In this document: positions 25,301-36,462 of the stretch, one piece after another
How positions within the stretch are numbered: the stretch's first letter is position 1
How the letters are laid out: each line of letters begins with the position of its first letter
Assembly (NCBI GenBank): GCA_023374045.1
Contig: CM041777.1
Location: forward strand, 479,733,594 to 479,797,593
DNA: 64,000 nt
From: Limonium bicolor
Lineage: Eukaryota; Streptophyta; Magnoliopsida; Caryophyllales; Plumbaginaceae
Reading direction: 5' to 3'
Notes under the pieces: model-generated
Told to the model about the DNA's origin: nothing
What the model saw: only the letters and a program-made list of their open reading frames with translations
The model's database searches: none
Made by a program: the position numbers and the translations under genes

Positions 25301-25599
25301 GGTATATTATGGAGTATAATATAAATGATAAGTGTCCAAATGAGCATGATTTATAGGTGTATTTTATATATAATATTAGCACTTTTCTTGCTCATTTCTC
25401 CACTTCGGTTAATTCTCCTCTAGTTTATGTTTTATTGTTTATCTCACAAATTTATTGTTCAAACATGAGGAAAACCAAGCTGGGAGTAAAGTAGATAAAG
25501 AGACGAACACATAGACGCAAACGGCTCAGAAAACGGACTTATAACGAAGAATGTAGAGCCGGTCAAACAGAGTCACGCGAGAGGCACGCGGTGGACTGG

Positions 25600-25925
25600 T
25601 GCAACCGCCCCCAAAGAGGCGGAACACACAGGCGCAACCGCCTAGCGGACGACACAAGTGAGGGCCGCCTGATATTGGGCGGAAGAGAGGTGGCGCAACG
25701 CAACCGCCTGGTCACTTGGCGGACGTGAGATAGGCAACCGCCTGTCTCCAAGGCGGACATGAAGAGAGGCTACCGCCTCGTATCTGGCGGACTAGTCAGG
25801 CGCAACCGCCTCGCGGTTGTACAAGAGACTACCGCCTCTTTGTAGGCGGTCTTGGAGGCGGAACAGGGAGAGGCAACCGCCTCTTAACTGGCGGTTAAGG
25901 AGGCGGTACCGAGGCGGACTGAAGG
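25600..25925. repeat. ggcgg/ccgcc box array in F1's 5' LTR
   Basis: Roughly 19 copies of accgcc or ggcgga(c) in alternating direction lie within 325 bp just upstream of the TATA box. Copies can pair with each other. The same array is in the second LTR at about 29270-29590, where one 5-bp duplication is absent. Confidence 0.8.
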
Positions 25926-26095
25926 AAAATCGACGCGAGCTTATCTTCTTCCTCGCGCCGTCTGACTCGTCCACTGTCTTCAATTTATCCATCTACTCTG
26001 CACGCTCTGTCCCCTGCAATCAATGCTTCAATCAGTGGGCAATCAACGAGCTCCTCACGCGTCCCTTATCTGCTTCCTTCTTCTTCTCCTTTCTC

Positions 26096-26103
26096 TATAA
26101 AAA
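26096..26103 (+). promoter_or_regulatory. TATA box of F1's 5' LTR
   Basis: ctcTATAAAAAcccacg lies about 770 bp into the LTR, after the GC-rich array. The sequence is repeated at 29760-29767. F2 has the matching ctTCTATAAAAcccacgc form on the minus strand, so this box is conserved where the surrounding DNA is not. Confidence 0.7.
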
Positions 26104-27039
26104 CCCACGAGCCTTCTCCTTTCAATTGGCTTCATCACCCACGAATTCATCCACGACCCAACTTCACCACACGCCATCTCATTTCTCTCCTTCCGCCTTC
26201 TCCATTTTATTTATTTTACATTCCACAAATTCACCTCTAGCCCTACGTACACAAAATAGCAGAGTGAGACGGAGTGATTACGGATGATTTCTATTACTCT
26301 CGTCTCTATCTTTCTATTTAATATGTTAGGCTAGTTTACGTTTACTCTGGGAATAGTTATTATATATCTGTACTAATTATGCAATATTTCTACTGGTTTA
26401 TTTATATACAGTTTGTTACGCTTAAAGGTTATCATGCACCTTTTTAATAGATCTCGCGAATTTATTAAATTGCTTTCCTAAGTCTATTTTGATCAGACCG
26501 GTGATAAATAGACAGGTTAATTAAGGCGTATAACTGGAGGAAGCTTTATTATGATTTAATGAGTTAGTATTCAGTTGCAAATGTAATTCCTCAAATACTC
26601 CTCTGCCGTTCGCAGGCTTTTGCTTGAACCTTGATTAGAACCTTGCATTACAGGTGAACGAGTTCTTATGAGGCTATGACTTAGTCCTTAAGATATTTAC
26701 AGGAACCTTGCCAAATTATTAAACCAGTAGAGATAGCTTAATTATGCAGATTATATTAACCTGACCCAGAGTTCCATTTTATTTATCTGTCAACTTAGTT
26801 TATTTTATTCTTTCTTTTTATTTATTTTACAAGTCAATTAATCCACCCCCTCTTGTGACACGCTTAGGTACTATAATATATATATTAGTCCCACGGTTCG
26901 ACATCCGGTTGCTTACATTTTCACTATACTACTGCGACCGGGATTTATTTGCAGCCCGACGTTATTTTTTGGGTTTTAATTTCTTTCTTTTATGTTAATT
27001 ACACCTGTTCTAACCACTCACAATATAACGTCTGCAAAA

Positions 27040-27057
27040 TGGCGCCGTTGCCGGGGA
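27040..27057 (+). promoter_or_regulatory. PBS of F1 (tRNA-Asp type)
   Basis: TGGCGCCGTTGCCGGGGA begins three bases after the LTR. This is the primer site typical of Athila/Tat-lineage Ty3/gypsy elements. Confidence 0.92.
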
Positions 27058-27297
27058 CTAGTTTATTCTAGTCCCTAAGCCCCGGATTATTCACTTGTTA
27101 TATTAGAATATTTTGTTTATATTATTTTTGTTTGTTGTTTATATTAATATTTTGTCTATATTATTTTTGTTTAATTATCTTTTATATTTTGTTTATATTA
27201 TTATTATGTTTGTTTCTAATCCTTTTATTTTCTAATCTGTTTTAGTAATTTTGTTTTATATACAAAAACACAAAAAAAAAAAAACTGTACACGGCAA

Positions 27298-27834
27298 ATG
27301 GAAGAAGCGTTTGAATTTTGGCAGGATTTAAACTGCTCCGTATGTGGAGGAGCTCATGATTATGAGGATTGTCTCATATTTCAAGAGCAACTCTGGTTAG
27401 AAGATCAACCAGACTACCTGGAGAGAATCGCTCAACTACTAGAGCAATCAATGAGCGAAACAGTTCAAGAGGTAGAACACCCCACTACAGACGAGCCACT
27501 TATAGAAACCCCTCCCTGTCAAAACAATTACCGCTATTTTCCCTCCTTCTCTATAATATACCCAGATGATGAGGATATTTTTATCCTCGAAAAAGAAGAG
27601 AAGGAATTGCCACCACCTCCCGCCAATATATCCAAACAAAACGCCACTATCACTTTTAAAGAATTAACTTTCTCTGAAGGTGATTTTAAACAGCGTTCTT
27701 TCTACGAGCCTCACCTGCAAGAGGATGATGTTTACATCCTCCAATTTGAGGAAGAAAAATCGTCCCCCGGGTCTTCTGTTAGAACTACGTTCCCGGCAGT
27801 ACCTCCTCAAACACCAGATTTTGAGGAGTATTAA
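27298..27834 (+). CDS. Small gag-like zinc-knuckle protein of F1
   Basis: 178 codons, starting with ATG about 240 bases after the PBS. Residues 13-25 hold one CX2CX3HX4C finger (CSVCGGAHDYEDC), one residue shorter than the usual CX2CX4HX4C and of the form seen in Athila/Tat Gag. The rest is acidic and proline-rich (EKEEKELPPPP), with YFPSFSIIY near residue 80, and lacks a recognisable capsid domain. F2 has a related ORF with the same finger and the same FPSF block. Near its end the frame parts from F2's: in F2 the DNA reads on as GLLLELRYRQYLL, and in F1 the same words appear in the next frame over (GLLLELRSRQYLL). A small indel has thus changed the C-terminus in one of them. It may bind the element's RNA; function is inferred. 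Confidence 0.62.
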   Translation: MEEAFEFWQDLNCSVCGGAHDYEDCLIFQEQLWLEDQPDYLERIAQLLEQSMSETVQEVEHPTTDEPLIETPPCQNNYRYFPSFSIIYPDDEDIFILEKEEKELPPPPANISKQNATITFKELTFSEGDFKQRSFYEPHLQEDDVYILQFEEEKSSPGSSVRTTFPAVPPQTPDFEEY

Positions 27835-28955
27835 TTTTATTATTTTATATGCCGAGGTAACGTTTTGTTTTGATCCAGGATAACAAAGCAGGCGTCTAGC
27901 CAAAGACTCTTTAAATTTTATTTTTGCTAACTTTTAACCCCGTTTGTAGTATGGTTGATTCTAGTGTCTTATGCAGGTGCACCTCCATGTGGATACCGCA
28001 ACCAAGCTACGCTACTTGAGGCTGAAACTCAAGTGTGGGGGAACTCCTTTTACAACTAGCAAAAATAATATCAGGGGAGTACCAGTTTCTTTAATTATGC
28101 TTTTATTTAAATAAAAATTGCAGCGGAGCGTTTATGTGCTTAGATGAATATTTGTGACCTTTGTGTTATCTCTATTTTATCTACTTACCGAAAAGGCCTT
28201 CTGAAACCTTCCCTTGTTTTTCTGGTGAACAATGAGGACATTGTTCAATTTAAGTGTGGGGGAGTGTGCCCTTTTCGGTGACATTTTTGTGCTTAAATGT
28301 TTAATCTCTCTCCTTATCATGCGTTTGTCCAATTCAAATATTATGGACCCTTTATATGTAGGTTGTTCTCTTTAAAAATAAATACTATTATGAATTGTAG
28401 GATAAATGGTACAAATTTTAAAATTTTGATTACTTTTGAGGAGCATTTTATATGCGGTGTGACCAAATAATCTGCAAATGGTTGGATTTTATTGCTCAGG
28501 GTTTCTTTCTGTCTTCTTTCTTAGGGATTGCTAAGAGGTACTTCTCTGTTAAAAAAAACAAGAAAGGAAAAAAATAATAAAGGACTTGCGAGACACCATA
28601 GGTAACCAACAAAGAGAGTTGAGTGTTCTTAAATACAAAGGCGTGATGCCTATATTTTCTCATCTCTTATGCAAAAGTGAAACAAATGCATGAATCTATT
28701 TTTCCTTTTGTTTTCTCCTCAATGCCCGTTCTTGAGAGAAGTTGGCCATGGTAAAAGTTCTCAGAGTCACCTAAAAAGAAACATTGAAGTACCTTGGATC
28801 ATACCCCGGAACTCTATATTTTATTTTTACCCTGAGCACACCTATGCCACCAGCAGATAATTTTTCACACTCCTCAATAAGTTAAAAGATCATGTTTATC
28901 CTACCCTTCATAATAATATTTGTTAGTATTGAGCATTCCCTACTTGGGTACGTGA
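27835..28955 (+). mobile_element. Non-coding 3' internal region of F1 with stem-loop/PPT modules
   Basis: No frame is supported. It holds two internal stem-loop plus purine-tract modules: CTTGAG/CTCAAG (28015-28033) followed by tgtgggggaac, and GAACAATG/CATTGTTC with loop AGGA (28227-28246) followed by aagtgtgggggag. Both are conserved in F2, in the same order. Confidence 0.75.
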
Positions 28956-28994
28956 TTTTGCTTGAGGACAAGCAAAAAGATAAGTGTGGGGGTG
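28956..28994 (+). promoter_or_regulatory. Terminal stem-loop and PPT of F1
   Basis: TTTTGCTTG (28956-28964) and CAAGCAAAA (28969-28977) pair perfectly around AGGA. The tract taagtgtgggggtg then reaches the 3' LTR at 28995. F2 has the identical stem and loop. Confidence 0.88.
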
Positions 28995-30701
28995 TGATAA
29001 GTGTCCAAATGAGCATGATTTATAGGTGTATTTTATATATAATATTAGCACTTTTCTTGCTCATTTCTCCACTTCGGTTAATTCTCCTCTAGTTTATGTT
29101 TTATTGTTTATCTCACAAATTTATTGTTCAAACATGAGGAAAACCAAGCTGGGAGTAAAGTAGATAAAGAGACGAACACATAGACGCAAACGGCTCAGAA
29201 AACGGACTTATAACGAAGAATGTAGAGCCGGTCAAACAGAGTCACGCGAGAGGCACGCGGTGGACTGGTGCAACCGCCCCCAAAGAGGCGGAACACACAG
29301 GCGCAACCGCCTAGCGGACGACACAAGTGAGGGCCGCCTGATATTGGGCGGAAGAGAGGTGGCGCAACCGCCTGGTCACTTGGCGGACGTGAGATAGGCA
29401 ACCGCCTGTCTCCAAGGCGGACATGAAGAGAGGCTACCGCCTCGTATCTGGCGGACTAGTCAGGCGCAACCGCCTCGCGGTTGTACAAGAGACTACCGCC
29501 TCTTTGTAGGCGGTCTTGGAGGCGGAACAGGGAGAGGCAACCGCCTCTTAACTGGCGGTTAAGGAGGCGGTACCGAGGCGGACTGAAGGAAAATCGACGC
29601 GAGCTTATCTTCTTCCTCGCGCCGTCTGACTCGTCCACTGTCTTCAATTTATCCATCTACTCTGCACGCTCTGTCCCCTGCAATCAATGCTTCAATCAGT
29701 GGGCAATCAACGAGCTCCTCACGCGTCCCTTATCTGCTTCCTTCTTCTTCTCCTTTCTCTATAAAAACCCACGAGCCTTCTCCTTTCAATTGGCTTCATC
29801 ACCCACGAATTCATCCACGGCCCAACTTCACCACACGCCATCTCATTTCTCTCCTTCCGCCTTCTCCATTTTATTTATTTTACATTCCACAAATTCACCT
29901 CTAGCCCTACGTACACAAAATAGCAGAGTGAGACGGAGTGATTACGGATGATTTCTATTACTCTCGTCTCTATCTTTCTATTTAATATGTTAGGCTAGTT
30001 TACGTTTACTCTGGGAATAGTTATTATATATCTGTACTAATTATGCAATATTTCTACTGGTTTATTTATATACAGTTTGTTACGCTTAAAGGTTATCATG
30101 CACCTTTTTAATAGATCTCGCGAATTTATTAAATTGCTTTCCTAAGTCTATTTTGATCAGACCGGTGATAAATAGACAGGTTAATTAAGGCGTATAACTG
30201 GAGGAAGCTTTATTATGATTTAATGAGTTAGTATTCAGTTGCAAATGTAATTCCTCAAATACTCCTCTGCCGTTCGCAGGCTTTTGCTTGAACCTTGATT
30301 AGAACCTTGCATTACAGGTGAACGAGTTCTTATGAGGCTATGACTTAGTCCTTAAGATATTTACAGGAACCTTGCCAAATTATTAAACCAGTAGAGATAG
30401 CTTAATTATGCAGATTATATTAACCTGACCCAGAGTTCCATTTTATTTATCTGTCAACTTAGTTTATTTTATTCTTTCTTTTTATTTATTTTACAAGTCA
30501 ATTAATCCACCCCCCTCTTGTGACACGCTTAGGTACTATAATATATATATTAGTCCCACGGTTCGACATCCGGTTGCTTACATTTTCACTATACTACTGC
30601 GACCGGGATTTATTTGCAGCCCGACGTTATTTTTTGGGTTTTAATTTCTTTCTTTTATGTTAATTACACCTGTTCTAACCACTCACAATATAACGTCTGC
30701 A
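28995..30701 (+). repeat. 3' LTR of F1
   Basis: 1707 bp and nearly identical to the 5' LTR, with the GC-rich array at about 29270-29590 and TATA at 29760-29767. Confidence 0.93.
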
Positions 30702-32372
30702 ATAAAGTTTATTAAATAATTGTGGTTATAATAAAAATGACCAAGGGACATAATATAAGGAATAAGTGGAAATAATTATGAGTATATAAATAATGAGATA
30801 AGGATATACCGTGTAATGGAAATTCATTATCACATGTGAACTCCACATAAAATAATGAACTGTTAGGTTATCTAGAACCACTGTTAAAATAACAAGGGGA
30901 AATAAAAGAACATACGAAGTTATTATACAACGGGTATAAACATTACAGTGACAGTACTAAAATATTTAATGAATAGTTGTATTAATATTACCCGGTATTG
31001 CATGTTTAAATAACAGCGTACGGGGAGGAACTACTAAACAGGAGTTTGTCAAGCTAGCAGTTACTTGGTGAACGGTATGTTAATTGTGTGGTCTGAATGT
31101 CCTAAGGATTATCCTAAGGTCCAGACATTGTGTGTTAATTGTCTAAGAGCGATATCTGTGATTTTATGTATAAGATTTTGTGTACTGTATTGCTCAAACT
31201 GTTGCGTTGTATTCTATACGCGAACGTCTTATGACTGGAAGTTTATACATCTAAAGTGGAACAAGACTAACTGACCTAAAGGTATTATTGAACCTAACTG
31301 ATGGTCAGCTGTTATAGTCTTAACTCAAGGAATTGGTTATTATGTCACTGACAAAAAGGGCTAACTTATAAAGAGAGGAATCCAGATCGTTTCGACTTTC
31401 TGGTTGCGCATTGTGATCACTACGAGAGACTTCAATGGAGAGTCACTCAAAATCCATCAGCCACATTCGGGGATGGCGGAGGGCACTGCCGTTGGTGCAC
31501 AGGTTCGACCGGATCGGTCAATTAACCAGGGCCATAGGGTCAGCTGGTAAACAGTTCCAATGGAACACAGGGGACATTCGTCCATTAATAAGTTATTAAG
31601 GTTTGACTGAACATGACACTTGAGGTGGAAATTAATTGGAAAAGGTTAAACGTTTGGTTGAAGGATAAAGGTCAGGTGGCTAACTAACAAGTATAGTTTA
31701 TTACGCGTGTCTTGTTTGGTGATCAATATGGATTATTAATATGTGATTATTTGATTATTGTTATGGATTATTAATGTGTGACTATTGGTTATTTCTATGA
31801 GTTATTGTTATGTGGTTGTTGGCGTTGTGTGCTATCGTACACTGTTGTTTACAGGGGAGTTGTTATGTGGTTGTTAAATGTTTACAGTTATTACTGTTAT
31901 CATTGTAAACCGGTATTTTATGTAATGAATCTAATATCAAGATGGCTAAAACGACTTAAGGAATCCAAATGATTTAAGACTACATTTAGCATACCAGCAT
32001 TTCGATTGCTGAGCCCTTCAATGGGCCAAACATTCCAGGTTATTGAAGAAGACTCAAGCCGGAGTGCGGGACTCGGGGGTAGCTGTTGTGTTTTCAACAA
32101 ACACCTTTGGTTTTATTTTGTATTGTAATAAGGAGGTTGATGTATTCAGTTAGTTGCTCATTTAGTTGGTTTTGGTTTGTAATAATTAGAAGTGCTCAGT
32201 ATCTGTTCATCACAGCGTGAGGAGTTAAGGTTGTTGGATGGATGCCTTGTTACTCACAAGGGTGAGTAACGGCGTGTAACACCAAGGAATTAGTTTTATT
32301 TTCCGCTGTGAATTATTATTATTATGCTACGAATTGCGACGTCGTTACAGGTTTAGGATTAGGGGTGTTACA

Positions 32373-34052
32373 GAATGTGCATAGTGAATATGAGTAAATG
32401 GCTAATTATCAATGCCTAGAAGCGTGACAGGCCAGAATCGAAACCGATTATGAGGTAAATAAGCTCCAACGAGAATTCTTGGTTTAGGGACTAAACCGCC
32501 AATATGGTTAAGATCCTCTAACCATAACGCATTGTATAACAGACCGCGTGGAAGTTAAGACACTTCACGGGGCAGAACATTTTAAACCAATGTTCCGAGA
32601 TTGATTACGTGGGCGTAATCCCTTTTAAGGGGGGTAGAGCCTAAAACCGCTTAGTGTGTTTTAACGTACAAGTGTACGTGAACTATGTTGTGCATAGCAC
32701 AAAATAATTTGTTTTGATGATTGGTGCATATGTAATATGAACATGCGCATTCATTCATGGTTTAATTGTGGTAATTGCGCACAGAAGATGCGAATACCAT
32801 TGTGATAAATGTATATACCTTGTTAACTGTTATGTGTGAGAGTACAAGTGTAAGGGAGTAAGAAACTCCCAGGGAACTAAAACCCCGACTATGTATGTTC
32901 ATATGATACTAAATGTAAAACCGTGTATTGTATTTTGATAAAAGTATATATATATACAGTATTGTGATTTATGAAGAGGTATGACACCAACATAGAACCT
33001 GGTGAGAATTAAATTCCCTAGGTAACTTGATTTAAGATGAATATGGAAGATGATCGATGGACAGAGTTCCACCTTTGGAGATGTAATGATTATGACTAGA
33101 AGGATTAAAAGATAGAAAATTGGAAATGAGTGAATTAGTTGTTGTTTGAAAATGAAGTGGGAGGTGAAACTTGATTATCATGAGATCAAGGGAAGCCGAA
33201 CACAAATTGGGGTGGAAGGATAGTTCAACACTGATGCTGATCACATCAGGGTTGGATGACTCTTGAAGCTCCCTATAAGTGGTCACAAATAATCACGTTA
33301 AGAACAAGATGCAGTTAGCACAAATTGAACTTGGAGTTGTATTGCATTTTCAAAAGAATTTTAAATTGGTGTTTTCAAATCTTCAATTGGTATTTTCAAG
33401 ACTTCAATAAATATTTCCAAAAATTCTTAAATGGTATGTTCAAAGGAAGGATTTCTTTTACTTGACCTTATTGAGGATTTTCAATTAGTATCCTTCCAAT
33501 AAAGGATTGGTCCTACTTAACCCCATAAAGAATATCTTTGTATTACTTGCTCACGAGCTGAGGACGTATGAGTCTTTGTCTTCGGACCGGTGACATGAGA
33601 AGTATATTTTAAAAATGTATGTGATTGTTTTGATCTCCCAAAGGAACGGGGACCAGAAGGTGTCCATCGCGACCGGGTTCTGCGGGATCACAGTGTATAT
33701 GTACTCAACATGGGACTCGAGCCCATTGAGAGATGGAAAAGGTATTTCTGTTTGTTATACATGCTAAGACATGTTGTGTGATATGTGTAATAAATATTAT
33801 CCCGACCTATGAGTCTGAATGTTGTTATATGACACAGATCTGAGAGTCTGAGGGTTGTTATGTAAGTACAAATGTTGTTATGTTACCCGGACCGTTGAGT
33901 CCGAGGTTGTTATGTAAGTATGTCATGTGTGGATGTGGATATGTTACCCGGACCGTTAAGTCCGAAGTTGTGATGTAAAGTATGTTGGGTTATGGAAGTT
34001 TTATTTTACAAGTAATCCCCGTGTTCTAATTCAAATGATGCTTGGGAAGTGT
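32373..34052 (+). mobile_element. 3' internal remnant of chromovirus B
   Basis: This follows the end of A and precedes B's PPT and LTR, so A must have inserted here. No gag or pol domain is recognisable. It holds a first stem-loop/PPT module (GATTACG 32603-32609 with CGTAATC 32614-32620, loop TGGG, then ttttaaggggggtag), a segment shared with A's internal region (33158-33290), and loosely repeated units around gttgttatgt and cccggaccgt at about 33820-33975. Confidence 0.75.
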
Positions 34053-34088
34053 GAACTTCGAGGACGAAGTTCTTTTAAGGGGGGTAGA
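34053..34088 (+). promoter_or_regulatory. Terminal stem-loop and PPT of B
   Basis: GAACTTCG (34053-34060) and CGAAGTTC (34065-34072) pair perfectly around AGGA; ttttaaggggggtaga follows, and the LTR opens at 34090. Confidence 0.88.
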
Positions 34089-36282
34089 TTGAAATACCCC
34101 AAACCTTAATATGTTAATTAATTATGTAATTATAATTTTCTAAGGCTAATTAAGTCCTTAAGATCATTGGTGAAGAAATAAAAACCAAAAAGAAAAAGAA
34201 AATGCGTGAAAGTCACAAAACGTGAAAACGCGTATTTAATTATTGTAGGAGGTATATAACCTTGACTAGGGTTATAAATATATTTTTATACCCTAATTAC
34301 ACACTAAGGTCATGTGGGAAAAATTCCGGAAGAAAACGGATCCAAATAATGCGTTAAAACGCTAACGGAGTCTAAAGCGCGTTTTTCGAGAAAACCCGAA
34401 AACGTGACTTTAAACAGTCAAATGACCCCGTCAAAATTATAGTTGATCATATAACTATAAATAAACATTAATGAGAGTATAATAACCATTAAAATTAAAT
34501 AAACGAGAAAATTCTGGAAAACGGGCCCGGTTAGTGAATAGTGCTAAAACCGGGTAAATAAACGAGCGTTTTCTGTAAAAAAAAAACAAAAAACGCTCTA
34601 GCATGTGTTACTGTAAGGGGGCCGGTTTTAATATGTTAATTAGCTCTCTCACACTCTTGACTAGTTAGCTAGTTAAATAAGTCAAAAAGCATTAAAACAA
34701 AAAGTAACTTATACCCCCACCCACACTCTCTCTCCTCTCATTTCTTTTTCCCCTCTCTTTCCTCTTCCTTCTTCCTCCAGCGATTTTTCTCCTCCTCCCT
34801 CTGTTGCTGTCTCTTTGCAACTTCTCCACCAACCATCCATGGTTCTTCATCTTCTCTCCCTTGTACAAGCTCCATTAAAGCTCGAATCACAAAAATAAAC
34901 ACATATTCTTCTTCCTCTCATCCCCCTCTATCATTCCCTCTTTTTAAAATTCCAAAAGGATGAAGTTGACCTCCATGGGTTTTCCCCATTTGAAGAGCAA
35001 AGCACACCATTATGAAGCTTGGAGTCTCCTCTTTCAAACAAGGTAAAGATCTCCATGAAAGACCTCACTTTCCCTATCTCTTAAGTATGGCCGATTTTGC
35101 CTCTCTCTCTTACCTTGTTTTCTTCTTGATTTTGAGATTCATTTCAACCCTCCAATGGTGGAGTAATCCCCTTCTTGATTCAAGGGTGAGAACCTATCTT
35201 AAAAGGCCCAAAAAGGTAAACCCTAACTTTGTGTTCTAAGCCCTTTGATTGAATTGAGATTTCCTAAGGGTTTAGATAATTAATTGAGTATGTTTTTGGT
35301 GTTTCTTGAATGTTGGGGTGGAGTTTGGAAACTCCATTCCCTCTTGACCGATTTTGAGAAGATGAGGAGCAAGAGGGGAATTAAGGAGAGACTTGTGAAT
35401 TAAGGTAAGAAACCTACCTTAAACCTTGTTTTTAATTGTTTTAGAGTTTGGGATGGGTAAACAAATTAATGAACCCAAATTATGGATTTAAATCTATGTT
35501 GGAAATGTGTTTGGTTGATTTTAGAGAGGTTTGTGAATTAATGGTTTGAATTGAGGGCCTTGGAGCCAAATGAGTTGGGTTTGTGTTTATATTGTGGTTT
35601 ATTCAGATTTTGGGGATTATGTTGTTGTTGATGTACTTTGAGGATTTATTATGTGCTGGTAGGTCCCTTGAAAAGGTGTGGCTAGATTAGGAATGAAAAG
35701 GGTGAGAATTGGTGAAAATGGATGTGTAAGGTTTATGGGGAAGTTTTGGCGAAATTTTAGTAGAAAATGAGTGTTTCGATGATGGCTTGGTGAATGGGAG
35801 AACCTTGGTGTTCATAGTGTTGGGTAGAGTGGATTAATGGCCTTATAATGGTAGATGGAGAATTGAGATAAGAGAGTGCAAAATCTGTAGCATAATGATG
35901 CTTGGTGACTTGGAATTTCAAGAAAAAGAGTTGGTGTTTGTAACTTGTGAAACAAGGAGTGAATGTGGGTTTTGGATAATGCAATTGTCTAGGAATGAAT
36001 TGGTTATGATCAAAAATGATTTGGTGAGGTGGTAGGAGAGTTGAGACCATCAAGAGGGAGTTAGAAGTGCATTAGTGTGCAAAGTGCAAAATGTGAAAAT
36101 TGAATTTGTTGAATTTGAACAAGAATTGGGTGGTGGATTAAACCAAGGATTGGGAGTGGTTTAGAGCATGTTTTGAGGTGTTTATTTATGTAGGAAACTT
36201 GTGGAAAGTTTATGGAATGATTAGAAGTGGATTAAGGGTTGATTTGGGGTTGAAAAATGACCTTAGTAACAGTTTTTAGCAG

Positions 36283-36462
36283 GGTCCGGGACCTAGGATA
36301 TGTACCAAGTCCCGGACCGCATCAAAAAACATGCCGTGAGTGAATGCAGGAATTGGTTCGGGACTTATGTCCAGGACCAAGTCTAGGACCAATGTCAAAA
36401 ATGAGCCGAAAGTGCATTACAGGGGTGGTCCGGGACCTTGGGTCCGGACCAAGTCCTGGACC
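36283..36462. repeat. Three GC-rich palindromic boxes in B's 3' LTR
   Basis: Boxes at about 36283, 36356 and 36427 pair ggtccgggac with gtcccggacc or close variants; the first is a perfect 10-bp inverted repeat (36283-36292 with 36309-36318). This is the counterpart of 9582-9771. Confidence 0.75.

Larger units (their letters stand above)
25326..27036 (+). repeat. 5' LTR of F1
   Basis: 1711 bp, TG...CA. The first ~220 bp are shared with F2; then comes a GC-rich array (25600-25925) and a TATA box at 26096-26103. A 156-codon frame at 25817-26287 crosses the array and the TATA box, so it is not a gene. Confidence 0.93.
25326..30701 (+). mobile_element. F1: complete non-autonomous gag-only LTR element
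   Basis: The 5376-bp element is flanked by ATAAA (25321-25325 and 30702-30706). Its LTRs (25326-27036 and 28995-30701) begin TGATAAGTGTC and end CTGCA. They are almost identical, differing by a 5-bp duplication, a 1-bp indel and a very few substitutions, so insertion was recent. Inside are a tRNA-Asp-type PBS, one small ORF with a zinc knuckle and three PPT-like tracts, but no protease, RT or integrase. It resembles the TR-GAG/LARD class and must depend on enzymes of another element. The PBS and PPT style point to an Athila/Tat partner (inference). Confidence 0.93.
15557..32372 (+). mobile_element. 3' LTR of chromovirus A, interrupted twice
   Basis: The LTR starts TGAAATACCCC after the PPT and ends GGGGTGTTACA at 32372. 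Removing 17260-23034 and 25326-30701, each with one TSD copy, leaves about 5655 bp. That matches the 5' LTR base for base over most of its length, so the split pieces are 15557-17259, 23035-25325 and 30702-32372. The element's own TSD cannot be checked because the 5' start is outside; GAATG (32373-32377) is the right-hand candidate. The LTR carries no supported gene. Confidence 0.93.

Noticed and set aside
25817..26287. 156-codon plus-strand frame, repeated at 29481-29951
   Set aside because: It lies wholly inside both LTRs of F1, runs across the GC-rich array and through the TATA box, and has no domain. Its repetition only reflects the two LTRs.
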